From assembly GCF_014874095.1 (NCBI RefSeq), contig NZ_JADBEB010000001.1:7874001-7938000 (forward strand): a DNA stretch of 64,000 bases, written 5' to 3'. Source of the DNA: Plantactinospora soyae. Its GTDB lineage: Bacteria > Actinomycetota > Actinomycetes > Mycobacteriales > Micromonosporaceae. Shown one piece after another: positions 24,023 through 32,943 of this stretch. The number at the start of each line of letters is the position of its first letter. The stretch's first letter is position 1. The translations under genes were made by a program, and so were the position numbers. The notes beneath the pieces were generated by a model. The model was not told where the DNA came from. It worked only from the letters and a program-made list of their open reading frames with translations, and searched no databases.

Positions 24023-26566
24023 TCACCGATCGAGTGCGGCGGCGAGCCGCCGGGCCTCGGTCACCAGCCGGCTGGATCCCCGCCGTGCGATCACCTCGGC
24101 CAGCCCGGGTACCTCGATCCGTACCCCGGTCGCGGTGGCCGTCTCCGCCGCCAGGGTGAGCAGGTCCGGGGTGCCGCGTGGCGGCTTCGGCGCGGCCAGC
24201 AACGCCGGCAGGGCGGCGGCGAGCAGTCGCCAGGCGCTGAGCCGGGCGCCCGCCATCGCCAGGTCCCGCAGCGGCTCGACGCACCGGGTCAACGTGAGCA
24301 CGCCCCCGGCGCCGAGTTCGCCGACCTGCCGGCCGACGGTGGCGGCGTCGAGGTCACCGGCGGCGGCGAGCAGCAGCAGGGCGTCGACGGCGGCGACCCG
24401 GTCGGACCGGTGCCGGGCACCGAGGCCGTACGCCAGTGCGAGGTCCAGGGCCACGCCACCCGCTCCGGTGCACTCGGCGAGCAGCGGCAGGACGCTCGCG
24501 CCACCCTGGACGTCCAGGTCGGCAGCGCTGCTGACGTCGGTGAGCGCGTACGCCGCGACCAGTTCCCGGTAGCCGGGCAACACCGCCGGCCAGAGCGGTG
24601 ACCAGTTGGCGCAGTGGTTTTCGAGCCGCACCACCCGACCGTCGAGCAGTCCGAGCGGGTCGTCGAACCGCTCGGCGCGGGCCGGTGCCGCCTCCGGTGG
24701 ACTGAGTTCGACCTGTACCCGTTCGGTGGCCGGCCCCAGATGCCCGGTGCGGTACGAGGTCGTCCGCCGGAACCGCACCGTGACGGTCTGGGCTCGGGGC
24801 CGTGGCAGGCCGCCGGAGCGCAGCCAGGCGGCGAGCCGGCGACCCCCCGGCGTACCCAGTGCGGCGGCACGATCCGCCGACACCTCGTCTACGCCGGGCG
24901 GCAGCCGCAGCAGCGCCTGGGTCAGGTCCCAGCGCCACGGCAGCCGATCGCCCAGCACCGCCAGCCGGTCGTGGAGCACGGCCGGGTCGAGGGCACCGGA
25001 CGCCTGGGTAGGGGCCGCGAGCAGGCTCGGATATCGGGTCTGGCCGACCTGCGTACCGATCTCCGCGAACCGGACCCGCAGCAGGCGTTGGGCGGGGGCC
25101 ACCCGGGGATCGGTCACCTGGGACTGCCGGGCTGCGGCGAGCAGGCCGTTCCACCAACTCCGCAGGGCGCTGGTCTCGGCGGGCGCAACACTGGCCCGCA
25201 ACAGTTTGCTCAGCTGACCGTGCAGGCAGGACGGATCCCAGCGATGCTCCTCGGGCTGCTGCCGGTTCCGATCCAGCACCGGCGTCAACGCCCTGGCCAG
25301 TCGGGATTGGTCGGTGCCGGCGAGCCGGACCACCCCGTCGAGAATCCGCTCCAGCGGCAGCGCGGTGAACCGGGTGCCGAGCAGGGCGGCGACCTCCTCG
25401 GCCAGCTCGTCCGGGTCGGTGATCGGCGGTGGTGCGGCAGCCGGCGGCGGTGGCGCCGGCAGGTCGTCGCCCGCGTGCACCACCACGGCGACGGAGGCCG
25501 GTACGACACCGTGCTTCGCGGCCAGTGCGACGGCGCGGTCCCGCAGTTCCACGGCCGGGTGCTCGACCATCTCCGCGAGGACGGCGGCCACCTCGGGCAC
25601 CCGGTCCCGCCGTTGCCGGGCAAGCTGGTCGAGCCAGCCGAGCTGGCCGCGTACCAGTGCCTTCTCCGGCCGGACCAGCACGGCCCGGGAGGCGTCGAGT
25701 ACGGCGTCGAACTCGACGTCGGTCAACCCGCGCAGCGCCTTCTGCGCCATCGACGCCACCGGGCCGGGCGCGTCGGCGAGCAGCCGCAGATAGTCGGTGC
25801 ACCGGTCGGTACGCTCGGTCGGGGTCGGCTCGATCAGGTCGTGCAGGACCACGAACGGTCGCAGCGCCGCCGGACGGTCGCCGCGCAGCAGCCGATCGAG
25901 ACAGCCATCCAGCAGTAGCCTCCGGTCCAGCCGCTCCTCGGCGGCGAGCCTCGCCAGCGCCTGTGGCAACGCGAGTGGCTCCCGGGTCCTGAGGTCGTGG
26001 AACGTCATCCGGGTGCCGATCCCGTCGACCTCGAAGAGCCGTGGCAGCAACGCGTCGAGGAACGCATCGGCGCGCAGCCGCTCGATCAGTGGGTACGGTC
26101 GCAGCCGCTCCGCCGGCCAGACCAGCGATTCGAGCCAGCCCTCGACGAACAGGTCTCCGGTCGGCGGCGGTGCCCCCGCCGCGACGGTCAGGTGGGCGAC
26201 GAACGACCAACTGCCCGACAGGTCGGTCCGGACGAGCCGGTCCGCCAGCCGGTGGGCGAGGTCGGGCAGCCAGTCGACGCCCCGGTCCCGGGCCGCCTCG
26301 ACGACCGGTGGCCCGGCCTTCTCGTCCAGCCAGACCGACCGGCGACCGAGCAGGTCGGCGACCTTCGCCGCGCTGGGCAGGCAGCCGACGGCTGCCACCG
26401 CCAGGGCCGCCCCCTCGGCACCACCCCACCAGTTGTCCCGCCGCCGTCGGACGTACGCCGTCAGCTCGGTGCCGAGCTGCCGGCGGCGCTGCTCGTCCAG
26501 ACCGGCCAGCCGCGCCCCGGTCTCGACGACCGAGCCCTCCGTGATCAGCTCGAACAGAGTGGTCAC
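24023..26566 (-). CDS. Large alpha-helical repeat protein, DUF6493-type, partner of the SWIM protein
   Basis: The protein has 847 residues starting with the GTG at 26566, which overlaps the stop of the SWIM gene (GTGA). It is rich in Leu, Ala and Arg with many helical repeats, for example LVRPEKALVRGQLGWLDQLA and RDRAVALAAKHGVVPASVAV, so a HEAT-like solenoid is likely. The N-terminal part (LTAYVRRRRDNWWGGAEGAA) fits the DUF6493/DUF7824 proteins that accompany SWIM proteins in actinobacteria, as recalled. No catalytic motif was seen. The frame runs on upstream into the SWIM gene only because of the frameshift there. Function unknown. Confidence 0.82.
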   Translation of the reverse strand: MTTLFELITEGSVVETGARLAGLDEQRRRQLGTELTAYVRRRRDNWWGGAEGAALAVAAVGCLPSAAKVADLLGRRSVWLDEKAGPPVVEAARDRGVDWLPDLAHRLADRLVRTDLSGSWSFVAHLTVAAGAPPPTGDLFVEGWLESLVWPAERLRPYPLIERLRADAFLDALLPRLFEVDGIGTRMTFHDLRTREPLALPQALARLAAEERLDRRLLLDGCLDRLLRGDRPAALRPFVVLHDLIEPTPTERTDRCTDYLRLLADAPGPVASMAQKALRGLTDVEFDAVLDASRAVLVRPEKALVRGQLGWLDQLARQRRDRVPEVAAVLAEMVEHPAVELRDRAVALAAKHGVVPASVAVVVHAGDDLPAPPPPAAAPPPITDPDELAEEVAALLGTRFTALPLERILDGVVRLAGTDQSRLARALTPVLDRNRQQPEEHRWDPSCLHGQLSKLLRASVAPAETSALRSWWNGLLAAARQSQVTDPRVAPAQRLLRVRFAEIGTQVGQTRYPSLLAAPTQASGALDPAVLHDRLAVLGDRLPWRWDLTQALLRLPPGVDEVSADRAAALGTPGGRRLAAWLRSGGLPRPRAQTVTVRFRRTTSYRTGHLGPATERVQVELSPPEAAPARAERFDDPLGLLDGRVVRLENHCANWSPLWPAVLPGYRELVAAYALTDVSSAADLDVQGGASVLPLLAECTGAGGVALDLALAYGLGARHRSDRVAAVDALLLLAAAGDLDAATVGRQVGELGAGGVLTLTRCVEPLRDLAMAGARLSAWRLLAAALPALLAAPKPPRGTPDLLTLAAETATATGVRIEVPGLAEVIARRGSSRLVTEARRLAAALDR

Positions 26567-27898
26567 GCCCGAGCCTCCACGGATCCGTCCACCATCGACA
26601 CCGCGAGTGCGTGCTTGCACGGCCCACGCTGCCCCTGGTACTTCGCCCACCAGTGGCAGGAGCAGCTGTACCGGCCGTCGGGATGGCGGCGTACCCGGTA
26701 GGCCTGGTCGTCGCTGCGTACCGTCGCCGCCGTGCCGTCCCGCTCCACCGCGTCCGCGTCGACCAGCGCCCGCGCGCCGACCAGCCGTGGGTTGTCCCGC
26801 TCGGCGCGGCCGGCGTCGTACGGCAGCACCCGGTGGAAGTACGCCCCCTGGGCGACGTCGAAGCCGAGCCGGCCGGCCGTACCGAGCTGCGCGAGCGCGG
26901 CGCGGACCCGGTCCGCGCCGATCCCGGCCGCCGCGCCGAGCGCGTCGGAGTCGATGGTCGGATCCCAGGACAGCAGGACGCCGATCAGGTCGGCGTCGTC
27001 GGTCACGTCGTCCCCGGCGAGCGCGGTCAGGCTGGCCCCCTCGCCCGAGAAGCCCCGGTACGGCTCCGGGGAGAGCGTGAGCGACAACCGCAGCTCCCCG
27101 GTGTCCAGCTCCCAGGTGCTCGGCAACGGCGGGGAGCCGGCCACGACGGTCGGCCCGTACACCCGAAGGGTCTTCGCATGGCGAAGCATCCCGCGCAGCG
27201 CGGACAGCCGGTCGGCACCGGTCAGGCAGACGGCGCCCGGTACCGGTCGGGCGGTCAGCCGCAGCGACCGGCCCGCCGGCACCGCCCAGAGCACCGACCG
27301 GTCGCTGGCGCCAGGCAGCCGGCGTAGGAACGCGCCGGCTTCCACGGCGGGTATCTCGGCCCGGAGTGCGAAGGCCGCCGCGAGCACGTGGACCTCGGCG
27401 AAGCCTCGCAGCCAGCGGGTCGGCAGCGGGACCTTCTTCTCCACCACCGCACCATCCATGGTGGAGACGGTGAGGTCGTCGGGCCCGACCGACAGGTGCA
27501 GCGGGTCGATCCCGCCGACCCTGGCGAGCGCCTCCCGCAACGGTGGGTTGACGTCGACGTTGGTGGTGCCGTGCCCCCAGGACGTCGCCGTCGATGCCGC
27601 CCGGCAGCGCGTCGAGCCGGGCGTACACGCCGCAGCAGCCGGAGAAGGACTCGAAGCGCAGCCGGTCGCGGCTGCCGGTCACCACCGGGTCCAGGCTGGC
27701 CGGGGCGACCGGCCGGTGGTACCGGGTGCGAGCGACCTCGGCGACGGCGAGCAGGCCGGCGGCCGCCGCCCGGGGCGTGGTGAGAAACCCGGAGAAGAAC
27801 CGTGGGTTCGCCGCCGGTCCGCCGCTGGTCTGTAGGGCCAGGCCGTCGGGGCGGAGCACGGAGGAGCCGAGATACCGGTACGTCGCAACGGCGTTCAC
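26563..27898 (-). pseudogene. SWIM zinc-finger protein, frameshifted by one base
   Basis: Reading from the GTG at 27898 gives a coherent N-terminus (VATYRYLGSSVLRPDGLALQ ... FSGCCGVYARLDALPGGID) up to about 27579. There the frame must change: the G5 run on the coding strand (27574-27578) has one base too many. Without it the text continues LGHGTTNVDVNPPLREALAR into the open frame that ends at 26563. The restored protein has 444 residues and carries the SWIM motif Cys-x-Cys-...-Cys-x-His (YSCSCHWWAKYQGQRGPCKH) near its C-terminus, a fold that binds nucleic acids or proteins. It is coupled to the solenoid gene by GTGA. It is a real frameshift, a homopolymer sequencing error or, less likely, programmed slippage. 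Confidence 0.8.
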
Positions 27899-27994
27899 GG
27901 CTGCGGATGGTACGTGGGCCGACCGACATCGCCGGCCGGGCGGCGGATGGGGCCGTGGCACCCACCCGCCGCGCTCGCCGGCAGACCGGAAGGA

Positions 27995-29113
27995 TCAGCT
28001 GTACGACACCGAGAAGCTGTTCGTGGTGAAGTTGAGCCCACCCGAGGACGAGGTGATCTCGTATCCGAACTGGACATCACCGACCAGGACGTCGCCGTAC
28101 CAGCCGGCGGTGCGGATCCAGTTGAGCACGGCGCGGATGTCGACCGTTCCCGAACTGGTGTTGCTGGTCCGGATGAACGAGAAGACCTCGTTGGCACCGT
28201 TGGAGCCGCGATAGATCTGCCAGGTGTGCCCGCCGACCGACGCGGTGGTCTGGAGCGACCCCAGTGGGCCAACCGGACCGGTCTTGTTCATCCACAGCAT
28301 GATCTCGTACGCGTGGTTGTTGGCCCAGATGTCGTACGTGCTCGCGTACGCCCCGCCGTTCGGCACCGTGACGTTGAAACTGCTGGTCAGGCTGCCGATC
28401 GCACTGAGGTTACGGTTCACGTTCCGGGTGGCGTTGGGGTAGGACTTCACGCCGCCGGTGTTCGGGTGGTTGGCCGTGAGCCCCCAGTTGCTGTACGAGT
28501 TCGCCCAGATGCTCTGGCTGCCGGCGCCGCTGCCCCAGATGTTGTTGTAGAGCGTGTAGCCGCCGTTGGTCCACGTCCCCCACTGGTCGGACGACGTCCA
28601 CGCGGCGCCGCTGGGCTGTGAGGGGGTGGGCTGTGAGGGGCTGGGATTGCCGCTGGTCGGCGGCTGTCCCGTGGAAGGGGAGCCGGTGCAGGCCACCCCG
28701 TTGAGGGTGAACGAGGTCGGCGCGGTGTTGGTGCCGTTCCAGTTGCCGTTGAAGCCCGGGGTGACGGTGGCGTTGGTGCCCAGCCCGCCGTTCCACGACG
28801 TGTTGGTCACCGTCACCCGGCTGCCGCTCTGGCTGAACTCGCCGCCCCAACCCTGGGTGACGGTCTGCCCGTTCGAGAAGCTCCACGCCAGCGTCCACCC
28901 GTTGAGGGGGTCACCGAGGTTGGTCACCGCGACGTTGGCGCTGAAGCCGCCCGGCCACTGGTTCGCGGTGTAGTTCACCCGGCAACCGGTGGCGGCGCTG
29001 GCCGGCCCGCTCAGCACCGCCGTCATGCCGACGCCCAGCAGCAGCGTTCCGGCCGCCGCGAGGCCGGCACGCAGCCCTCGTCGCAGGTTCCCACGCGAGC
29101 GGGTGGATCTCAT
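27995..29113 (-). CDS. Secreted endoglucanase, CBM2 plus GH12
   Basis: A protein of 372 residues: signal peptide (about 1-40, ending GPASAA), CBM2 cellulose-binding module (about 43-142, closed by Cys44 and Cys142, with exposed Trp residues), Ser/Pro/Thr linker (about 144-169) and GH12 domain (170-372). The GH12 core has YTLYNNIWGSGAGSQSIW. The likely nucleophile is Glu270 (HAYEIMLWMN) and the acid/base Glu352 (VQFGYEITSSSGG). It cuts beta-1,4-glucan or xyloglucan outside the cell. The ATG follows AGGAGG. A XylR-like operator lies 55 nt upstream. Confidence 0.95.
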   Translation of the reverse strand: MRSTRSRGNLRRGLRAGLAAAGTLLLGVGMTAVLSGPASAATGCRVNYTANQWPGGFSANVAVTNLGDPLNGWTLAWSFSNGQTVTQGWGGEFSQSGSRVTVTNTSWNGGLGTNATVTPGFNGNWNGTNTAPTSFTLNGVACTGSPSTGQPPTSGNPSPSQPTPSQPSGAAWTSSDQWGTWTNGGYTLYNNIWGSGAGSQSIWANSYSNWGLTANHPNTGGVKSYPNATRNVNRNLSAIGSLTSSFNVTVPNGGAYASTYDIWANNHAYEIMLWMNKTGPVGPLGSLQTTASVGGHTWQIYRGSNGANEVFSFIRTSNTSSGTVDIRAVLNWIRTAGWYGDVLVGDVQFGYEITSSSGGLNFTTNSFSVSYS

Positions 29114-29168
29114 GAGAGCCTCCTGGTCGTGTCGGGTCGCGGACGCCCGCGACGGACTCTGGAAAGAG

Positions 29169-29193
29169 TTAGTTGGATATTCAAACGAACTAA
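29169..29193 (-). promoter_or_regulatory. XylR/ROK-type operator upstream of the GH12 gene
   Basis: On the gene strand the 25-bp site is TTAGTTCGTTTG-AATATCC-AACTAA, with perfect TTAGTT/AACTAA ends in an AT-rich island. From memory the Bacillus XylR operator has the same length and starts TTAGTTTGTTTG and ends AACTAA; by hand 19 of 25 positions agree. ROK-family repressors are common regulators of actinobacterial glycoside hydrolases. No ROK gene is in this window. Confidence 0.6.
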
Positions 29194-29447
29194 TCCCATC
29201 CTGCCACCTCCGACCGGATTACGACAGCCATCGATGTATTGGGCGGACGGAGCAGGTCGACCGGGAGCCGGCGGACCTTCGACGGGCACCCTCGCCCGAG
29301 GGCACCCGGAGCAGCGGCACCCGGCGAGGGATTCCGACGTTTCGGACGTACGGTCGGGTGGGCGAGCCTAACCTGGGGAACGTCACCGCGGGCGCGGGGA
29401 ACGGCCCGGCCGCGAGTGGTCGTGGCGAGGGCAGGAACGGCTGATCG

Positions 29448-30608
29448 ATGACGAGCACGAGCCCGACCGGGTTGCTGCGTGACCCCGGCTCATCGAACCG
29501 GTCGACGCTACTGGAACTGCTCTTCGACCTGTTCTACGTCGCCACGTTCGCGCAGTTGTCGATGCATCTGGCCGGCGACCTCAGCTGGCGCGGGCTGGGC
29601 CAGAACGTGATCCTGCTGCTGGCCGCCTGGTGGACCTGGGCGGTCACCTCCCTCGCCACCGACTTCTTCGATCCTCGTCGCCGGATGATCCGAGGCGTGA
29701 TCGCCAGCACCATGTTCGGCGTGGGCCTGATGACGGCCGCCATACCCAGCGCATTCGGCACACACGGCCTCCTCTTCGCCGGTGCGTACGTCGGCATCCA
29801 CGTGGTCAGGGGAATCGTGCTGGTCACCGCGCTGCGCGGGCACCTCGCGCAGATCCGGGCCGAACGATTCCTGTTCTGGTTCGTCGTCTCGGCAGCCCTG
29901 TGGCTCACCGGCGGGCTCGTCGATCCGGCGTGGCGCGGCCCGCTGTGGGCCGGAGCGCTCGTGATCGACTACGTCTCCGCCGCACTGCGCTACCCGACGC
30001 CCAGACTGGGTCGGGTGCCGCTCGACCAGTACGACCGGCTGAGCTCGCATTTCGGCGAGCGGTACCAGCAGATCACCATCCTGGTCATCGGCGACCTGGT
30101 GCTGGCGTCCACGCTGAAACTGGGTACCGCGGAGTTCAGCACGGCCCGGGTCGTCGTCTTCCTTGCCGCGATCACCACGGCATTGCTGCTGTGGCAGATC
30201 TACGTCTTCCGGACCGACCTCTTCGTCGACCGGGCGGTAAACGCGTACCCGCGCCGTGCGGTACGTCTCGCGTCCTACATCAACGCCTTGCTGGTGGCCG
30301 GGGTGATCGCCACGACAGCCGGGGTGGACCTCGTCATCGCGCACCCCTTCGGTACCACCCGGGCGAGTTGGGTCGCCCTGGTCGTCGGTGGCCCGGTCCT
30401 GTTCGTGCTCGGACGGGTGATCTTCGAATACGAGCTTCTCGGCCGGCTCTCGCGATCGCGGTTGGGCTGGTTGGTACTGCTGATCGGCATCGCGCCCGCG
30501 CTGAAACCGCTGGCACCGATCTTCGTCGTGATCGTCAGCGTCGGCGTCCTGCTCGGCATCACCCTCACCGACGCCTGGCGGGGACGACACGATGCCCCGG
30601 CCCGGTAG
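29448..30608 (+). CDS. Low temperature requirement protein A (LtrA) family membrane protein
   Basis: A 386-residue membrane protein with about ten to twelve helices. The N-terminal signature LLELLFDLFYVATFAQLS is diagnostic of the LtrA family, and SSHFGERYQQITILVIGD in the middle is the second conserved block. The C-terminal helices (WLVLLIGIAPALKPLAPIFV) complete the fold. LtrA was named from a Listeria mutant that fails to grow in the cold, but the biochemical role is unknown. It is a single gene, starting at ATG 29448. Confidence 0.9.
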   Translation: MTSTSPTGLLRDPGSSNRSTLLELLFDLFYVATFAQLSMHLAGDLSWRGLGQNVILLLAAWWTWAVTSLATDFFDPRRRMIRGVIASTMFGVGLMTAAIPSAFGTHGLLFAGAYVGIHVVRGIVLVTALRGHLAQIRAERFLFWFVVSAALWLTGGLVDPAWRGPLWAGALVIDYVSAALRYPTPRLGRVPLDQYDRLSSHFGERYQQITILVIGDLVLASTLKLGTAEFSTARVVVFLAAITTALLLWQIYVFRTDLFVDRAVNAYPRRAVRLASYINALLVAGVIATTAGVDLVIAHPFGTTRASWVALVVGGPVLFVLGRVIFEYELLGRLSRSRLGWLVLLIGIAPALKPLAPIFVVIVSVGVLLGITLTDAWRGRHDAPAR

Positions 30609-30753
30609 GCGGGACAGGTCGGATGCGAGGGCCGCGTTCTCCGTCGCGGTGGATCAGCCAGGTCCCGTCGTCGAGCTGCGCGCCGTCGGCCCGAGCCGTG
30701 GTCGCCGGACCTTTGTGGACGGATAGGTCGGGTCGAATTCGGTAGCATGCGGC

Positions 30754-31821
30754 ATGGCCAGACCGCGCATCGATCCCGTTGTATGGCAACCGCCGCCGAC
30801 ACCCGCCCGGGCCCGGCAAAGCAGCGGCGACCTCGCGATGCCATCGGTGCGACTGCGTGCCGTCCCCGGCCACGGGCCGGAGGACGTCGCCGTCGACTCC
30901 GCCGGCCGGGTCTACACCGGCCTCGCCGACGGACGCCTGATCCGACTGCCGGCCGACGACACCGACCCGGTCCACGAGGGCCCGTCCCGACCCGGGGCGA
31001 GTCCGGAGGTGCTCGCCGAGACCGGCGGCCGGCCGCTCGGCATCGAGATCGACCAGGAGGGCCGGCTGGTCGTCTGCGACGCCACGCACGGGCTGCTCAG
31101 GGTCGATCCCGGCACGGGCCGGCTGGAGACGCTGGTCGCCGCCGGTACGCCGGTCGGGAACGCCCCGCTGCGACTGTGCAACAACGCGGCGGTGGCCGGC
31201 GACGGGTCGATCTACTTCAGCGACTCGACCCAGCGATTCCCGCTGCCGTACTGGAAGGCGGACCTGCTCGAACACTCCGGCACCGGCCGGCTGCTCCGGT
31301 TGGGTCCGGACGGGCGGTGCGACGTCGTACTCGGCGGGTTGCAGTTCGCCAACGGCGTGGCGCTGGCCGCCGACGAGTCGTACGTGGTGGTGGCCGAGAC
31401 CGGCGCGTACCGGCTCAACCGGGTCTGGCTGACCGGCCCGCACGCCGGACAGGTCGACCGGCTCGCGGACAACCTGCCGGCGTTTCCCGACAACCTGGCC
31501 CGAGGCAGCGACGGCCTGATCTGGATCGCGATGGGCTCACCGCGCAACCCGGTGCTCGACCTGCTCGCACCGAGATCCCCGGCCCTGCGCCGGGCGGTCT
31601 GGGCACTGCCCGAGTCGCTGCAACCGAAGCCGGCGAACACCGCCTGGGTCCAGGCCGTCGACCCCGACGGTCGGGTTGTGCACGATTTCCAGGCGACCGT
31701 TCCGGGCTTCTCGATGGTCACCGGGGTACGCGAGCACGGCGGCACCGTGTGGCTGGGCAGCCTGCACGGTGACTCGGTCGCCGCGTTCGACCTGCCCATC
31801 CCCACCGACCCGATCGGCTGA
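30754..31821 (+). CDS. SMP-30/strictosidine synthase-like beta-propeller protein
   Basis: A 355-residue six-bladed propeller protein. GPEDVAVDSAGRVYTGLADG and DGSIYFSDSTQRFPL are signature blocks of the strictosidine-synthase-like/SMP-30 group, as are LQFANGVALAADESYVVVAE and NLPAFPDNLARGSDGLIWIA. There is no signal peptide, so it is probably cytoplasmic. Members are hydrolases (lactonase, arylesterase-like), rarely true strictosidine synthases. The same frame stays open for 33 codons after the TGA, with codon use like that of a gene. Confidence 0.87.
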   Translation: MARPRIDPVVWQPPPTPARARQSSGDLAMPSVRLRAVPGHGPEDVAVDSAGRVYTGLADGRLIRLPADDTDPVHEGPSRPGASPEVLAETGGRPLGIEIDQEGRLVVCDATHGLLRVDPGTGRLETLVAAGTPVGNAPLRLCNNAAVAGDGSIYFSDSTQRFPLPYWKADLLEHSGTGRLLRLGPDGRCDVVLGGLQFANGVALAADESYVVVAETGAYRLNRVWLTGPHAGQVDRLADNLPAFPDNLARGSDGLIWIAMGSPRNPVLDLLAPRSPALRRAVWALPESLQPKPANTAWVQAVDPDGRVVHDFQATVPGFSMVTGVREHGGTVWLGSLHGDSVAAFDLPIPTDPIG

Positions 31822-32105
31822 ACGGCGACGCCGGCCGAACATCCGCCCGCCGGTGCCGATCCCGGACCCTGGCTCGACCGGCTCGCCACGGCGCTCCGCC
31901 CCGGCCTCCCCGCACCGCGCTGACGGGATGCCCGTCGGGTCAAGGTCGGTACGGTGTCGAACCGGCCTCGGGGCGAGCGGGTCGGTCGAGCTGATGCCGG
32001 TCGGCGGCACGTCGGCGCGGCGTACGCCGGTCGACCTCGGATATCCTCGGCGGGCGCCGGCCCGCCACCTCCGGACCCGCCGGGGACAGCGAAGGGACGT
32101 GGCCG

Positions 32106-32831
32106 ATGAGTTCGCGCTTCGAGGAGATCGACTGGCGCGAGACGCCGATGGGGGCGATCAGCCTGCGGCGACGGCTGGACCCGGCGCTCAAGATCGACGT
32201 CTACGAGATCAAGCTCGACGACGAGTACCTCATGTCGAGTCTGTTCACGGTGGCCGAGATCGAACTCGCCCGGCTCGGCCTGGCAGCGCTGACCGGCAGC
32301 GATCTTGACGTCGTCGTCGGCGGTCTCGGCCTCGGCTACACCGCGCACGCCGTACTCGAGGACCCGCGGGTGCGTACGCTCACGGTGGTGGAGGCGCTCG
32401 GCGAGGTGATCGACTGGCACCGGCGGGAGTTGGTGCCGCTCGGCTCGGCGCTCACCCGCGATCCACGGAGCCATCTCGTCCACGGTGACTTCTTCGCCAT
32501 GGCGGCCGACGCCGACGGGTTCGATCCCCGGACGCCGGGCCGACGCTTCCACGCCATCCTGCTCGACATCGACCACACGCCGCGGCACGTCCTGCATCCG
32601 AGCCACGCCGCGTTCTACACGGCCGACGGGCTGCGCCGCCTCGCCACCCATCTGCACCCGGCGGGCGTGTTCGCCCTCTGGTCGGACGACCCGCCCGACG
32701 AGGCACTGCAGACCACGCTCGTCGAGGTGTTTGGCACGGCGCAGGCACACCGCGTCGAGTTCCCCAACCACCTGCACGGCGGCGACTCGGCGAACACCGT
32801 CTACGTCGCGAGCCGGCCGAGAACGTCCTGA
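32106..32831 (+). CDS. Spermidine synthase-like methyltransferase-fold protein
   Basis: A 241-residue Rossmann-fold protein of the spermine/spermidine synthase-like group. The nucleotide-binding part is LDVVVGGLGLGYTAHAVLED, with VVEALGEVIDWHRREL after it. The acidic AILLDIDHTPRHVL and the aminopropyltransferase-like layout fit the family, but the N-terminal tetramerisation domain of true spermidine synthases is missing. Function is therefore uncertain; a SAM- or decarboxy-SAM-binding enzyme is likely. It ends at a strong shared hairpin before the GH43 gene. Confidence 0.8.
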   Translation: MSSRFEEIDWRETPMGAISLRRRLDPALKIDVYEIKLDDEYLMSSLFTVAEIELARLGLAALTGSDLDVVVGGLGLGYTAHAVLEDPRVRTLTVVEALGEVIDWHRRELVPLGSALTRDPRSHLVHGDFFAMAADADGFDPRTPGRRFHAILLDIDHTPRHVLHPSHAAFYTADGLRRLATHLHPAGVFALWSDDPPDEALQTTLVEVFGTAQAHRVEFPNHLHGGDSANTVYVASRPRTS

Positions 32832-32842
32832 CCTTCGTCGAA

Positions 32843-32882
32843 GGGTGGTCGGCGTCGGTCACCTCGCCGACGCCGACCACCC
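32843..32882. terminator. Bidirectional terminator between the spermidine-synthase-like and GH43 genes
   Basis: GGGTGGTCGGCGTCGG (32843-32858) and CCGACGCCGACCACCC (32867-32882) form a perfect 16-bp stem with an 8-nt loop. It lies 12 nt after the rightward stop (32831) and 61 nt from the leftward stop (32944). It therefore serves both genes. Confidence 0.75.
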
Positions 32883-32943
32883 GCTCACCGGGCGTCCGCG
32901 GCCGATGGGCGTCCATCGGCACGCGGCGGCCCGTACGGCCGGG

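Noticed and set aside
24354-26627. Frame of 757 codons on the minus strand in another phase of the solenoid gene
   Set aside because: Composition is dominated by Arg, Ala, Gly and Pro with no motif, while the gene in the other phase is coupled to the SWIM gene and has normal protein text.
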